From contig CAKZZS010000064.1 of assembly GCA_937884975.1 (NCBI GenBank), positions 69,633-133,632 on the forward strand: a stretch of DNA of 64,000 nt, written 5' to 3'. Position numbers and translations under genes: made by a program. A model generated the notes under the pieces. That model searched no databases. It worked only from the letters and a program-made list of their open reading frames with translations, and was not told the DNA's origin. This DNA comes from an uncultured Clostridia bacterium. Lineage in GTDB: Bacteria; Bacillota; Clostridia; Oscillospirales; Acutalibacteraceae. Shown here in pieces: positions 46,267 through 53,653 of this stretch; within the stretch, counting starts at the first letter, position 1, and each line of letters starts with the position of its first letter.

Positions 46267-46270
46267 CTTT

Positions 46271-46297
46271 GCACCTGTTTTACAGGTGCTTTTTTTA
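46271..46297 (+). terminator. Terminator of the tRNA cluster
   Basis: gcacctgt (46271-46278) pairs perfectly with acaggtgc (46282-46289) around a 3-base loop, followed by eight T. Confidence 0.92.
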
Positions 46298-46327
46298 TAT
46301 ATTTTTTAAAAAATCATAAGAATACTA

Positions 46328-46356
46328 TTGACAGTCATATGAACTTGTGATATAAT
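46328..46356 (+). promoter_or_regulatory. Consensus promoter of the DUF1836 gene
   Basis: TTGACA (46328-46333) and TATAAT (46351-46356) with a 17-bp spacer form a second perfect sigma-A promoter, about 30 bp before the start region of the regulator gene. Confidence 0.88.
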
Positions 46357-46386
46357 CAAGTAAACTTTTAGAGGAGATGAATAAAA

Positions 46387-46947
46387 ATGCCGCAACAATT
46401 TGTTCCGGGTACAAAAATTGAATATGACGGGAAAAAAGGTATGTTTTCTCTTTTCCAGCCGCTTATTAAGGCTACGGACGGTTTAACGCTCGGTCAGGTT
46501 TGCACGATTACGGGACTTGAAGCGTCAACTATTCAAAACTGGGTTAAAAGGGGCTTTGTCGCAAGACCTGTTAATAAGAAATACAGGGAGAGACAGCTTG
46601 CTCGTATACTTTTGATTTCGTCGTTAAGGGACTGTATGAAGATAGATAATATCGGCGAATTGATGAAGGCAGTAAACGGCAACGCAAATGACGAAAGCGA
46701 CGATATTATTTCGGAGGAAAGGCTCTACGATATGTTCTGTGAAATTCTTTCCGAAACAGATTACAGACCGAATGATACAAATAATATCGAAGAGGTTGTA
46801 AAAAAGGTTACCGCTTCTTCCGATATTACGGATAAAAACGCATATAAAAGGTTAAACACCGCTTTGACGGTTATGGTGCTGACTTTTATTGCATCCGAAT
46901 ATAAACGTCAGGCGGACGGTTTTCTTGAAAAATTACTGGAGGAATAA
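46387..46947 (+). CDS. DUF1836 family putative HTH regulator
   Basis: The 186-residue protein fits DUF1836: it has a MerR-like helix-turn-helix (LTLGQVCTITGLEASTIQNWVKRGFV, about residues 34-59), a KKYRERQLARILLISSLRD segment, and a helical C-terminal part. It lacks a visible ligand or metal-binding motif. It is followed after 2 bases by a prohibitin-like gene, so it may respond to membrane conditions; its target is unknown. Confidence 0.82.
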   Translation: MPQQFVPGTKIEYDGKKGMFSLFQPLIKATDGLTLGQVCTITGLEASTIQNWVKRGFVARPVNKKYRERQLARILLISSLRDCMKIDNIGELMKAVNGNANDESDDIISEERLYDMFCEILSETDYRPNDTNNIEEVVKKVTASSDITDKNAYKRLNTALTVMVLTFIASEYKRQADGFLEKLLEE

Positions 46948-46949
46948 AA

Positions 46950-47777
46950 ATGGATAAAAAATTTAATTTTAACTTCAATGCAAAGAAAGCAATTGTTCCC
47001 GTTGCAATAATTCTTTTACTTGTAATTATAGCTTTTAACAGCTTTACTGTTGTTGAAGCGGGTCACACGGGCGTAGTTGTTACTCTCGGTAAGGTTAAAG
47101 AGGGGGTTTTGCAGGAAGGTATTCACGCAAAAGCACCGTTTGTCCAGAATGTTGTAAAAATTGATAACAGAATTCAAAAGCTTGAGGTTTCGACCGAAGC
47201 GTTCTCAAAGGACCTTCAGAGCGTTCAGACCGTTCTTGCGATTAACTACAGGGTTGATACCTCAAAGAGCTACAGCATTTATAAAAACATCGGCGCCGAC
47301 TATGAAAACGTGCTGGTTGTCCCTGCCGTAAACGAGGTGCTTAAGGCAATTACGGCAACCTATACAGCGGAAGAAAGCGTTACAAACCGTGTTCTGATTT
47401 CCGAAGGACTTGTAACCGGGCTGAACGAAAAGTTAAATTCAATTGGTTTATATGTAACCGACGTGAATATAATTGACTTCGATTTTTCCGAAGCGTTTAT
47501 TACCGCAATTGAGGAAAAACAGGTTGCCCAGCAGCAGCTTTTAAAGGCTGAAACCGAAAAAAGAACGGCTATTACTAATGCCGAGGCTGCCGCAGAAGCC
47601 GTAAAAATCAAGGCAGAAGCAGAGGCTGAAGCAAATAAGACCATCAGCGCTTCGCTTACGGACCGCGTAATTGAAAACAAAAAGATAGAAAAATGGAACG
47701 GCGAGCTTCCCAAGGTTACAGGCGGCGGCTCAACAATAATTGACATCGGCGACGTATCCGATAATACGAAGGAATAA
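46950..47777 (+). CDS. Prohibitin/SPFH-domain membrane protein
   Basis: The 275-residue protein has one N-terminal membrane helix (KAIVPVAIILLLVIIAFNSF) and an SPFH domain (VVEAGHTGVVVTLGKV onward). The Ala/Glu-rich coiled coil (about 190-245) contains AEAAAEAVKIKAEAEAEANK. It resembles HflC/prohibitin proteins that form large membrane rings and modulate proteases such as FtsH. Function here is unknown. It is in one unit with the DUF1836 regulator. Confidence 0.88.
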   Translation: MDKKFNFNFNAKKAIVPVAIILLLVIIAFNSFTVVEAGHTGVVVTLGKVKEGVLQEGIHAKAPFVQNVVKIDNRIQKLEVSTEAFSKDLQSVQTVLAINYRVDTSKSYSIYKNIGADYENVLVVPAVNEVLKAITATYTAEESVTNRVLISEGLVTGLNEKLNSIGLYVTDVNIIDFDFSEAFITAIEEKQVAQQQLLKAETEKRTAITNAEAAAEAVKIKAEAEAEANKTISASLTDRVIENKKIEKWNGELPKVTGGGSTIIDIGDVSDNTKE

Positions 47778-47780
47778 GCT

Positions 47781-47981
47781 ATGGAAAATGAATTTGTAAG
47801 ATGCCCAAATTGCGGCAGTATAAAAAATGTGATAGGTTTTCAGGATGGCTACGGCAGTGTCCAGGCAAACAATGCGCTGACTTTTAAATCTCAAAGACTT
47901 TATCATATATTCTGTCTTGACTGCGGTACGTTGATAAGGTCCTTTGTTAAAAACCCGGAAAAACTTGTACTGAATAAATAG
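47781..47981 (+). CDS. Small zinc-ribbon protein
   Basis: The 66-residue protein has two cysteine pairs, CPNC (residues 8-11) and CLDC (about 47-50), separated by a short beta-rich segment, as in zinc-ribbon folds. It starts 3 bases after the prohibitin gene with a usable AAGGA site, so it is probably cotranscribed. Function unknown. Confidence 0.7.
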   Translation: MENEFVRCPNCGSIKNVIGFQDGYGSVQANNALTFKSQRLYHIFCLDCGTLIRSFVKNPEKLVLNK

Positions 47982-47985
47982 TTTC

Positions 47986-48032
47986 ATATCAGCCGGATTT
48001 AATACTTGTTGTTAAATTCGGCTTTGATATGA
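47986..48032. terminator. Long hairpin, possible terminator
   Basis: Stem agccggattta (47992-48002) with taaattcggct (48014-48024) is extended by catatc/gatatg after a 2-base bulge. No good T tract follows on either strand, so termination is possible but uncertain. A smaller hairpin (gtcagt/actgac) lies at 48034-48060. Confidence 0.45.
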
Positions 48033-48104
48033 GTCAGTTATTAAATTGAAATTACTGACAAAAATTTGATGAGCTATTATCTTTGAGTGAAGAAGGTGAA
48101 ATAA

Positions 48105-48674
48105 ATGAGCAGACTGTTTGATAAATTATATGTTCGAAGATATTTTATAACAATCTTTTGCTTGATAACTTATCTGTTTATTTCATTTATTTATGCAGGT
48201 GTTCATTATTTTTGCGATATATCTGATATCCTTGGATTTTCTTACGCCATATTAGCGGCAATTTCATATTCATTATTACTGCTCGATAAAAAGATTAAAC
48301 TGCGAAATTTAATATCAATTTCCTTAATACTTCTATGTCTTTCATCAGCAATGCAAATTCTTTCTTTGGTTAGTGATAGCCTAAGAATGAGCAATTCTGT
48401 CTTGATTATTGAGATTATCAGTTTACCGTTTCTTGCTATTTCGTTATTATTATTTTTAACGAAAAGATATAGTTTTTCTTTTAAATTTTTAATAATTCAT
48501 CTTTTTATCAAAATAGCCGAGTTTATTGCTGTCGCTTTTCAGTTGGTTTCAAGTGTAAGCTCGTTTACCGAATTTCTTGTATTATTTATAATGACTTTAA
48601 TTCTGGTTATTATAGCCTTATTATTTGAACTTCCGTTTATATTAAATATTCAATTTTTGAATTATGACGAATAA
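48105..48674 (+). CDS. Hypothetical multi-pass membrane protein
   Basis: The 189-residue protein has about six hydrophobic segments: residues 13-35, 43-60, 68-88, 100-117, 124-146 and 152-180. It has no recognisable motif. Codon use and base composition are clearly more A+T-rich than in neighbouring genes, hinting at recent acquisition or weak selection. ATG follows GAAGGTGA. It is flanked by a hairpin upstream and a strong terminator downstream, so it is likely a single-gene unit. Confidence 0.65.
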   Translation: MSRLFDKLYVRRYFITIFCLITYLFISFIYAGVHYFCDISDILGFSYAILAAISYSLLLLDKKIKLRNLISISLILLCLSSAMQILSLVSDSLRMSNSVLIIEIISLPFLAISLLLFLTKRYSFSFKFLIIHLFIKIAEFIAVAFQLVSSVSSFTEFLVLFIMTLILVIIALLFELPFILNIQFLNYDE

Positions 48675-48693
48675 GTAAATAATAAAGAAAGAT

Positions 48694-48728
48694 TACGGAG
48701 TTACCATTACGGTAACTCCGTATTTTAT
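48694..48728 (+). terminator. Terminator after the membrane protein gene
   Basis: tacggagttacc (48694-48705) pairs perfectly with ggtaactccgta (48711-48722) around a 5-base loop and is followed by ttttattt. Confidence 0.88.
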
Positions 48729-48732
48729 TTCG

Positions 48733-48761
48733 TTGATAATCTGCTTGTAATGTGATAAAAT
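48733..48761 (+). promoter_or_regulatory. Promoter of the HAD phosphatase gene
   Basis: TTGATA (48733-48738) and TAAAAT (48756-48761) are 17 bp apart, 19 bp before the start codon at 48781. Confidence 0.65.
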
Positions 48762-48780
48762 ATCCGTCGGAGGATTTATT

Positions 48781-49602
48781 ATGGATATTAAGTTAATTGC
48801 GCTTGACCTTGACGGAACTCTTATGCTTCCCGACCATATAACGGTTTCCCAAAGAAATAAAGCCGCCTTGTTAAAGGCGCACGAAAACGGTGTTAAAATT
48901 GTAATTTCAACGGGCAGAACCCTGTCTGTTATTGAGCGCGTTATAAAACAGATTCCCTTTATTGATTATGTTATGTATTCGGACGGCGCAGCGGTTTATG
49001 ACGTTAAAAACGGTAAGGTTATCTATGAGAAGCTTATTGATTATAAAACAACAAAGGAAATAATTGATTATCTTAACACCACCGAGGTTTACTATAATTT
49101 GTATCTTGAAGGCTCAATTGCGACGCAGGAGGGCAGGCTTCGTTATTACTATAATCACGGCTTGCCGCAGGAGTTTATTGACGATTATATGAACAATACA
49201 ACCGTCCACAAAAATCTTCTTGATGAAATATACGGAAAATCGACCGAGCTTATAGTAGGCTTCTTTAATACCGAAAACGATTATAAAAAATCAAGGGAGT
49301 TTATAAATTCCTATTCGGACAGACTTTACATTACCTCCGCTCTTAAAAATGAATTTGAAATGACAAATATTGAAGCGACAAAGGGCAAGACGATGGATTA
49401 TCTTTGTAAAAAGCTCGGTATATTGCCCCTTGAGGTTCTTGCCGTAGGTGATTCGCTTAACGATATTCCTATGCTTGAATTTGCAGGCGTTTCAGTCGCA
49501 ATGGAAAACGGGGACAGTAAAATTAAGGATATTTCGGATTATGTAACAGCGTCGAACGCCCGTGACGGAGTCGCAGCTGCAATTGAAAAGTTTGTTTTAT
49601 AA
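48781..49602 (+). CDS. Cof-type HAD-IIB sugar/nucleotide phosphatase
   Basis: The 273-residue hydrolase has motif I LDLDGTLM (nucleophile Asp9), motif II ISTGRT, a conserved Lys in EATKGKTMDYL and motif IV VGDSLNDIPMLEFAG, the Cof/YidA pattern. Such enzymes dephosphorylate sugar phosphates, FMN or pyridoxal phosphate; the substrate is not predictable. It is a single-gene unit with promoter and terminator. Confidence 0.92.
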   Translation: MDIKLIALDLDGTLMLPDHITVSQRNKAALLKAHENGVKIVISTGRTLSVIERVIKQIPFIDYVMYSDGAAVYDVKNGKVIYEKLIDYKTTKEIIDYLNTTEVYYNLYLEGSIATQEGRLRYYYNHGLPQEFIDDYMNNTTVHKNLLDEIYGKSTELIVGFFNTENDYKKSREFINSYSDRLYITSALKNEFEMTNIEATKGKTMDYLCKKLGILPLEVLAVGDSLNDIPMLEFAGVSVAMENGDSKIKDISDYVTASNARDGVAAAIEKFVL

Positions 49603-49617
49603 TGAACTAAAATATAG

Positions 49618-49643
49618 ACACCTACAAATGTCGGTGTTTTTTT
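49618..49643 (+). terminator. Terminator after HAD gene
   Basis: acacc (49618-49622) pairs with ggtgt (49633-49637), with two inner pairs and a short loop, followed by a run of seven T. It directly abuts a displaced copy of a tRNA-Leu 3' end. Confidence 0.7.
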
Positions 49644-49644
49644 G

Positions 49645-49663
49645 TGCAGGTAACAGGACTTGA
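49645..49663 (-). repeat. Displaced copy of tRNA-Leu 3' end (T-loop to discriminator)
   Basis: These 19 bases match the tRNA-Leu segment 49829-49847 at 18 of 19 positions, in the same orientation. On the reverse strand they run from the second T-loop base (TCAAGT) through the T-stem and acceptor 3' strand to the discriminator A. The rest of the tRNA is absent. Together the two copies form a direct repeat whose equivalent bases are 184 bp apart. Confidence 0.85.
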
Positions 49664-49776
49664 CAAAGAATTTTGTTAAAATTCTTTGCGTGCTCGGCTT
49701 ATGCCTTCGCACATTCTCGTTAAAAACAGTCCAACGGACTGTTTTCTTAACACTCGAATCCTACGCTTCAAGTCCT
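49655..49776. mobile_element. Candidate small palindromic element next to tRNA-Leu
   Basis: This non-coding stretch is bounded by perfect 9-bp inverted repeats, aggacttga (49655-49663) and tcaagtcct (49768-49776). Inside are a perfect 11-bp palindrome caaagaatttt/aaaattctttg (49664-49688), a hairpin gtgc..ggc/gcc..gcac (49690-49712), and a perfect 10-bp palindrome aaaacagtcc/ggactgtttt (49723-49745) flanked by gtta/taac. One end coincides with the tRNA-Leu 3' fragment. No open frame is convincing. It may be a mobile or satellite element, or a structured RNA; that interpretation is inference. Confidence 0.55.
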
Positions 49777-49795
49777 TAATATAATGTTGTAAATG

Positions 49796-49822
49796 AAAAA
49801 GACCGTCTCGTGACGGTCTTTC
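49796..49822 (-). terminator. Terminator of tRNA-Leu
   Basis: On the reverse strand aaagaccgtc pairs with gacggtcttt around a short loop and runs into T residues (A tract at 49796-49800 on the + strand). It starts a few bases after the tRNA 3' end. Confidence 0.85.
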
Positions 49823-49828
49823 CGTTTA

Positions 49829-49910
49829 TGCGGGTAACAGGACTTGAACCTGCACACCTTGCGGCACAAGATCCTAAATCTTGCGTGTCTGCCAATTCCA
49901 CCATACCCGC
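49829..49910 (-). tRNA. tRNA-Leu (anticodon TAG)
   Basis: On the reverse strand acceptor gcgggta (from 49910) pairs with tacccgc (49836-49830), with discriminator A at 49829. Anticodon stem caaga/tcttg encloses loop tttagga (anticodon TAG, codons CUN). A long variable arm (tgccgcaaggtg) marks a class II tRNA. CCA is not encoded. Confidence 0.95.
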
Positions 49911-49922
49911 GTATGCTAATGG

Positions 49923-49951
49923 ATTATAACAAATTTTTTTAATAATTTCAA
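49923..49951 (-). promoter_or_regulatory. Promoter of tRNA-Leu
   Basis: Read on the reverse strand, TTGAAA (49951-49946) and TATAAT (49928-49923) are separated by 17 bp, 12 bp upstream of the tRNA 5' end. Confidence 0.8.
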
Positions 49952-50034
49952 TATAAATAAATTGTAAAAAAAATATCAGTATATAAAATTATAATATGTA
50001 AAAAATAATTCAGAACGCATGAAAGGAGGAAATT

Positions 50035-50220
50035 ATGAATAAAACAACAACCGATACACTTAAGGCTATCGGCGCAGGAATGGCTGTCGGCGGCGCGGCT
50101 GCTGCCATTACAAATGCGGTTACAGGCTCGTCAATGAAGCGTACAATTAAAAAGACTGTTAAAAAGGCAGGAAGCGCTCTTACTGATATGATGAGTAACG
50201 CGCAGAATATGATGAAATAA
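50035..50220 (+). CDS. Small basic Gly/Ala-rich protein, unknown
   Basis: The 61-residue protein has a short helix with small residues (IGAGMAVGGAAAAITNAV, about residues 12-29), then a basic helix (MKRTIKKTVKKAG) and a Met/Asn-rich tail. This looks like a membrane- or surface-associated amphipathic peptide. The start is supported by a strong AAAGGAGGA site. It is followed after one base by the deacetylase gene, so the two are likely cotranscribed. Function unknown. Confidence 0.7.
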   Translation: MNKTTTDTLKAIGAGMAVGGAAAAITNAVTGSSMKRTIKKTVKKAGSALTDMMSNAQNMMK

Positions 50221-50221
50221 A

Positions 50222-51118
50222 ATGAAAAAGTTATTACTGTTTTTATGTTTATGTTTAATTTTACTTTTTGCAGTCGGATGCTCGTCGGAAGAAAGTAATC
50301 CCACTATTGAAGAGGACAGCACTCAAACCACACTTGACGCTGATCCCGAACCCGTGAATTCTTCAAAGAGTAAGACTTTGAACAACTTTTCAGTGATAGA
50401 CCCTGAAAACGAAAGGGGACTGAGCACTGAAAAAATATCTCACAGCTACGGCGTTGCAAAGGATGAAAAGCCGAATCAGATTTCAGTTGATTTTCAGAAT
50501 ATGTTTGATGAAAAGAACTGGGATGCTGTCTGCTACGATAATAAGTCAAAAGACAAGAGGCTGTACCTGACGTTTGACTGCGGATACGAAAACGGAAACA
50601 CATCAAAAATACTTGATGTTCTTAAAGAAAAAAATGTGCCTGCGGCATTCTTTTGTACTCTTTATGAGGTTAAAGAAAACAGGGATTTAATTCAAAGAAT
50701 GATAGACGACGGCCATATAGTCGGAAATCATTCAAACACCCATCCGTCATTTGCCGAAATATCAAGAACGCAGATGGCAGATGAAATTAAGGCAATGGAC
50801 GATTACCTGAGAAGCGAGTTTAACTATTCCTCGCCTTATTTCAGGTATCCGAAGGGTGAATACAACGAAAGCTCGATGGACCTTGTAAATTCACTCGGTT
50901 TTAAATGTGTTTTCTGGTCCTGCTCTTATGCGGACTGGGATGTAAATAACCAGAAGGGTAAACAGTACGCATTTGACACCGTTACCTCAAGGCTTCATCC
51001 CGGAGCGGTAATTCTTCTTCATTCGGTTTCGTCCGATAATGCACAAGCACTTGCAGATATAATCGACTACGCCAGAAAAAACGGGTATGAATTCAAAGCC
51101 CTGACTCAATTGCCGTAA
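50222..51118 (+). CDS. PdaA-like polysaccharide deacetylase lipoprotein
   Basis: The 298-residue protein has a lipoprotein signal with lipobox LFAVGC (Cys20), an acidic Ser/Thr-rich linker and a NodB-type deacetylase domain. Motifs are YLTFDCGYENG, GNHSNTHPSF with metal-binding histidines, RYPKGEYNE and PGAVILLHS. TFDCGYENG matches the delta-lactam-forming PdaA group, which de-N-acetylates muramic acid in spore cortex. Most PdaA-like enzymes are anchored or secreted similarly. A cortex role fits the ytfJ and dacF genes elsewhere in the window but is not proven. Confidence 0.88.
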   Translation: MKKLLLFLCLCLILLFAVGCSSEESNPTIEEDSTQTTLDADPEPVNSSKSKTLNNFSVIDPENERGLSTEKISHSYGVAKDEKPNQISVDFQNMFDEKNWDAVCYDNKSKDKRLYLTFDCGYENGNTSKILDVLKEKNVPAAFFCTLYEVKENRDLIQRMIDDGHIVGNHSNTHPSFAEISRTQMADEIKAMDDYLRSEFNYSSPYFRYPKGEYNESSMDLVNSLGFKCVFWSCSYADWDVNNQKGKQYAFDTVTSRLHPGAVILLHSVSSDNAQALADIIDYARKNGYEFKALTQLP

Positions 51119-51124
51119 AAAAAG

Positions 51125-51155
51125 AGCCGTATGTGAAAACATACGGCTTCATTTT
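51125..51155. terminator. Bidirectional terminator between convergent genes
   Basis: agccgtatgt (51125-51134) pairs perfectly with acatacggct (51139-51148) around a gaaa loop. T-rich sequence follows on the + strand, and an A-run precedes it, serving ackA on the reverse strand. Confidence 0.88.
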
Positions 51156-51163
51156 TAAATATT

Positions 51164-52366
51164 TTAAAGAGCGTTTACAATTGCAAGCGTATCTCTTGCA
51201 ATAACAAGTTCCTCATTAGTCGGGATAACAAAGAGCTTAACCTTTGAACCTTCAACGGAGAATTCAACCTCTTTGCCTCTGCAGTTGTTCTTTTCTTCGT
51301 CAACCTTCGTGCCGAGGAATTCAAGAAGCTTGCCGACTCTTGTTCTGTACTGCGGGTTATTTTCACCGATACCGCCGGTGAATACAACAGCGTCAACTCC
51401 GCCCATAGCAGCAGCAAAACCGCCGATATATTTTGTAAGCTGATGACAAAGCATTGATTCAACAAGCTTTGCCCTTTCGTCGCCCTCTTTGGCTCTCTGT
51501 TCAATTGTTCTGTTGTCGGATGTGCCTGTAAGACCGAGCATGCCGCTCTTTTTATTCATAAGGTTATCCATTTCTTTCGGAGAAAGATTATGTTCTTCCA
51601 TAATAGTAGTAACAATAGCAGGGTCAATTGAACCGCAGCGCGTACCCATAAGAATACCCTCAAGAGGGGTAAGACCCATTGTTGTATCAAAGCACTTGCC
51701 GTCCTTAACTGCGGAAATCGAAGAGCCGTTTCCGAGGTGGCAGGTAACGATTTTTGTGCCTTCTGCCTTGCCGCCGAGAAGCTCAATACATCTTCCCGAA
51801 ACAAATCTGTGGCTTGTACCGTGGAAGCCGTATCTTCTTATGCCGTCCTTCTCGTAGAATTCGTAGGGAAGCGCATACATATATGCGTAATCGGGCATTG
51901 TCTGATGGAAGCCCGTATCAAATACTGCGACCTGCGGAACGTCCATAATACCCTCGCACGCTTCAATTCCCTTAAGATTTGCAGGGTTGTGAAGAGGACC
52001 GAATTTAAAGCATTCTTTAATTGTTTCCTTAACCTTTTCGGTAACAAGGACGGAAGAAGAAAATTTTTCGCCGCCGTGGAGAACTCTGTGACCTACTGCT
52101 CCGATTTCATCCATTGATTTGATAACGCCGTGCGTTTCGTCAACAAGAGTATCAAGCACAAGCTGAATTGCCGCGCTGTGGTCGGGCATTGCGTAGGAAA
52201 GCTTTTTAATGTTCTTGCTTTCGTCGTCCTCAACCTTGTGGGTAAACGTTGCGTTATCGTCGCCTATCTGTTCACAAATACCTTTTGCAAGCAGATGCTC
52301 GTTTTCCATATCGATAAGCTGATATTTAAGCGAAGAGCTGCCTGCGTTAATAACGAGAATTTTCAT
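51164..52366 (-). CDS. ackA: Acetate kinase
   Basis: The 400-residue ASKHA-fold kinase interconverts acetyl phosphate plus ADP with acetate plus ATP, yielding ATP in fermentation. Motifs are MKILVINAGSSSLKYQL, VGHRVLHGGEKF, FDTGFHQTMP, CHLGNGSSISAV and VFTGGIGENNPQYR. ATG follows AAAGGAGC. The partner gene pta is not adjacent. It is transcribed divergently from tmcAL. Confidence 0.97.
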   Translation of the reverse strand: MKILVINAGSSSLKYQLIDMENEHLLAKGICEQIGDDNATFTHKVEDDESKNIKKLSYAMPDHSAAIQLVLDTLVDETHGVIKSMDEIGAVGHRVLHGGEKFSSSVLVTEKVKETIKECFKFGPLHNPANLKGIEACEGIMDVPQVAVFDTGFHQTMPDYAYMYALPYEFYEKDGIRRYGFHGTSHRFVSGRCIELLGGKAEGTKIVTCHLGNGSSISAVKDGKCFDTTMGLTPLEGILMGTRCGSIDPAIVTTIMEEHNLSPKEMDNLMNKKSGMLGLTGTSDNRTIEQRAKEGDERAKLVESMLCHQLTKYIGGFAAAMGGVDAVVFTGGIGENNPQYRTRVGKLLEFLGTKVDEEKNNCRGKEVEFSVEGSKVKLFVIPTNEELVIARDTLAIVNAL

Positions 52367-52389
52367 TTTACGCTCCTTTAAAAAAATAC

Positions 52390-52418
52390 TTGTTTAGTTT
52401 TCATAACTATTGTATTAT
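52390..52418 (+). promoter_or_regulatory. Promoter of tmcAL
   Basis: TTGTTT (52390-52395) and TATTAT (52413-52418) have a 17-bp spacer. Its -10 box occupies nearly the same bases as the -10 box of the opposing ackA promoter. Confidence 0.6.
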
Positions 52419-52442
52419 ATACTTAAGTTATATATTTTTCAA
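52414..52442 (-). promoter_or_regulatory. Promoter of ackA
   Basis: On the reverse strand TTGAAA (52442-52437) and TATAAT (52419-52414) are separated by 17 bp, 47 bp before the ackA start. It overlaps the tmcAL promoter. Confidence 0.8.
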
Positions 52443-52464
52443 GATATTTCGGGAGAATTTATTT

Positions 52465-53643
52465 ATGCGTGTATGCGGTGTTGTTGCTGAATATAATCCG
52501 TTTCACAACGGTCATAAGTATCATATAGATAAAATCAGAGAAAAAGGTTTTGACGGTATCGTTGCCGTAATGAGCGGCAACGTAGTTCAGCGCGGTGATT
52601 TTGCTTTTCTGGAAAAGCACATAAGGGCAAAGCAGGCATTAAATAACGGCGTTGATTTGGTTCTGGAGCTGCCTGCGCCTTTTGTACTTTCTTCTGCGCA
52701 AAAGTTTGCTTTCGGTTCGGTTTCCATACTTCATTCGCTCGGAGTTGTCGATTCGTTATGCTTCGGAAGCGAATGCGGAGAAATTGAAAAGCTCAGGGAA
52801 ATAGCTTCTTTTGACGGTGAAAATGATATTTCCTCATTTCTTTCTTCGGGCGTTTCCTATGCCAAGGGCTTTAGTGAACTTGTTGAAAGTGAACTCGGAA
52901 AAGAGTATGCCGATATTCTTTCTTCACCTAATAATGTTCTCGGAGTCGAATATATACGGGCGTTAAATAAGCTTAACAGCGATATTGTTCCTTTTACTGT
53001 CAAAAGACAGGGCGCTGAACATACCGATAAATTTTCAAAGGACGGTTTTTGTTCAGCCGGCTATATCAGAGAAAGCTTCGGAAAAACCGATATTTCAGAA
53101 TGTATGCCTGCTTCCTCATACCGTTTGCTTAAGGAAGCAAACGAAAAAGGTGTTTCGCCCGTCAGTCTTTATAATGACGAAAAAACCATTTTGTCAATGC
53201 TTCGTATTTTAAACAGAAACTCTTTTTCTTCTGTTCAGGATTTAAGCGAGGGAATTGAAAACAGACTTTTTTCTGCAGTTTCGTCCGCATGTTCTCTTGA
53301 CGAATTATATTCTCTTATTAAGACAAAGCGTTATACCATGTCTCGCGTAAAAAGACTTGTTATGAATGCGCTTTTTAATATCGGCGACGAATACACCGCT
53401 TCTGTTCCGCCGTATATAAGAGTTCTCGGTTTTAACGAAAAGGGCAGGGAAATACTGAAAAATGTAAAGAAAAATTCCTCAAAGCCAATTTATACTCTTC
53501 ATTCCGATTTCAATAACGCCGATGAAGACGCAAAAAAGCTTTATTCGCTTGAATGTAAGATAACCGATTTGTTTTATTGCTTTACTCCAAAAACCTTTCC
53601 CTGCGGCAGAGAACAAACCGAGAACGCAGTTATTATAAAATAG
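52465..53643 (+). CDS. tmcAL: tRNA(Met) cytidine acetate ligase TmcAL
   Basis: The 392-residue nucleotidyltransferase (YlbM family) starts MRVCGVVAEYNPFHNGHKYH, the HxGH nucleotidylation motif. It also has VAVMSGNVVQRGDFAF and a helical C-terminal half. It activates acetate with ATP and makes N4-acetylcytidine at the wobble base of elongator tRNA-Met. The open frame reaches 52390, but GGGAG before ATG 52465 and the family N-terminus fix the start. Its substrate acetate is the product of the neighbouring acetate kinase. Confidence 0.93.
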   Translation: MRVCGVVAEYNPFHNGHKYHIDKIREKGFDGIVAVMSGNVVQRGDFAFLEKHIRAKQALNNGVDLVLELPAPFVLSSAQKFAFGSVSILHSLGVVDSLCFGSECGEIEKLREIASFDGENDISSFLSSGVSYAKGFSELVESELGKEYADILSSPNNVLGVEYIRALNKLNSDIVPFTVKRQGAEHTDKFSKDGFCSAGYIRESFGKTDISECMPASSYRLLKEANEKGVSPVSLYNDEKTILSMLRILNRNSFSSVQDLSEGIENRLFSAVSSACSLDELYSLIKTKRYTMSRVKRLVMNALFNIGDEYTASVPPYIRVLGFNEKGREILKNVKKNSSKPIYTLHSDFNNADEDAKKLYSLECKITDLFYCFTPKTFPCGREQTENAVIIK

Positions 53644-53653
53644 CTCGGTTCAC

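Noticed and set aside
49664..49785. A small protein-coding gene in the tRNA-Leu spacer
   Set aside because: No frame with a ribosome site or protein-like composition; palindromes dominate the sequence.
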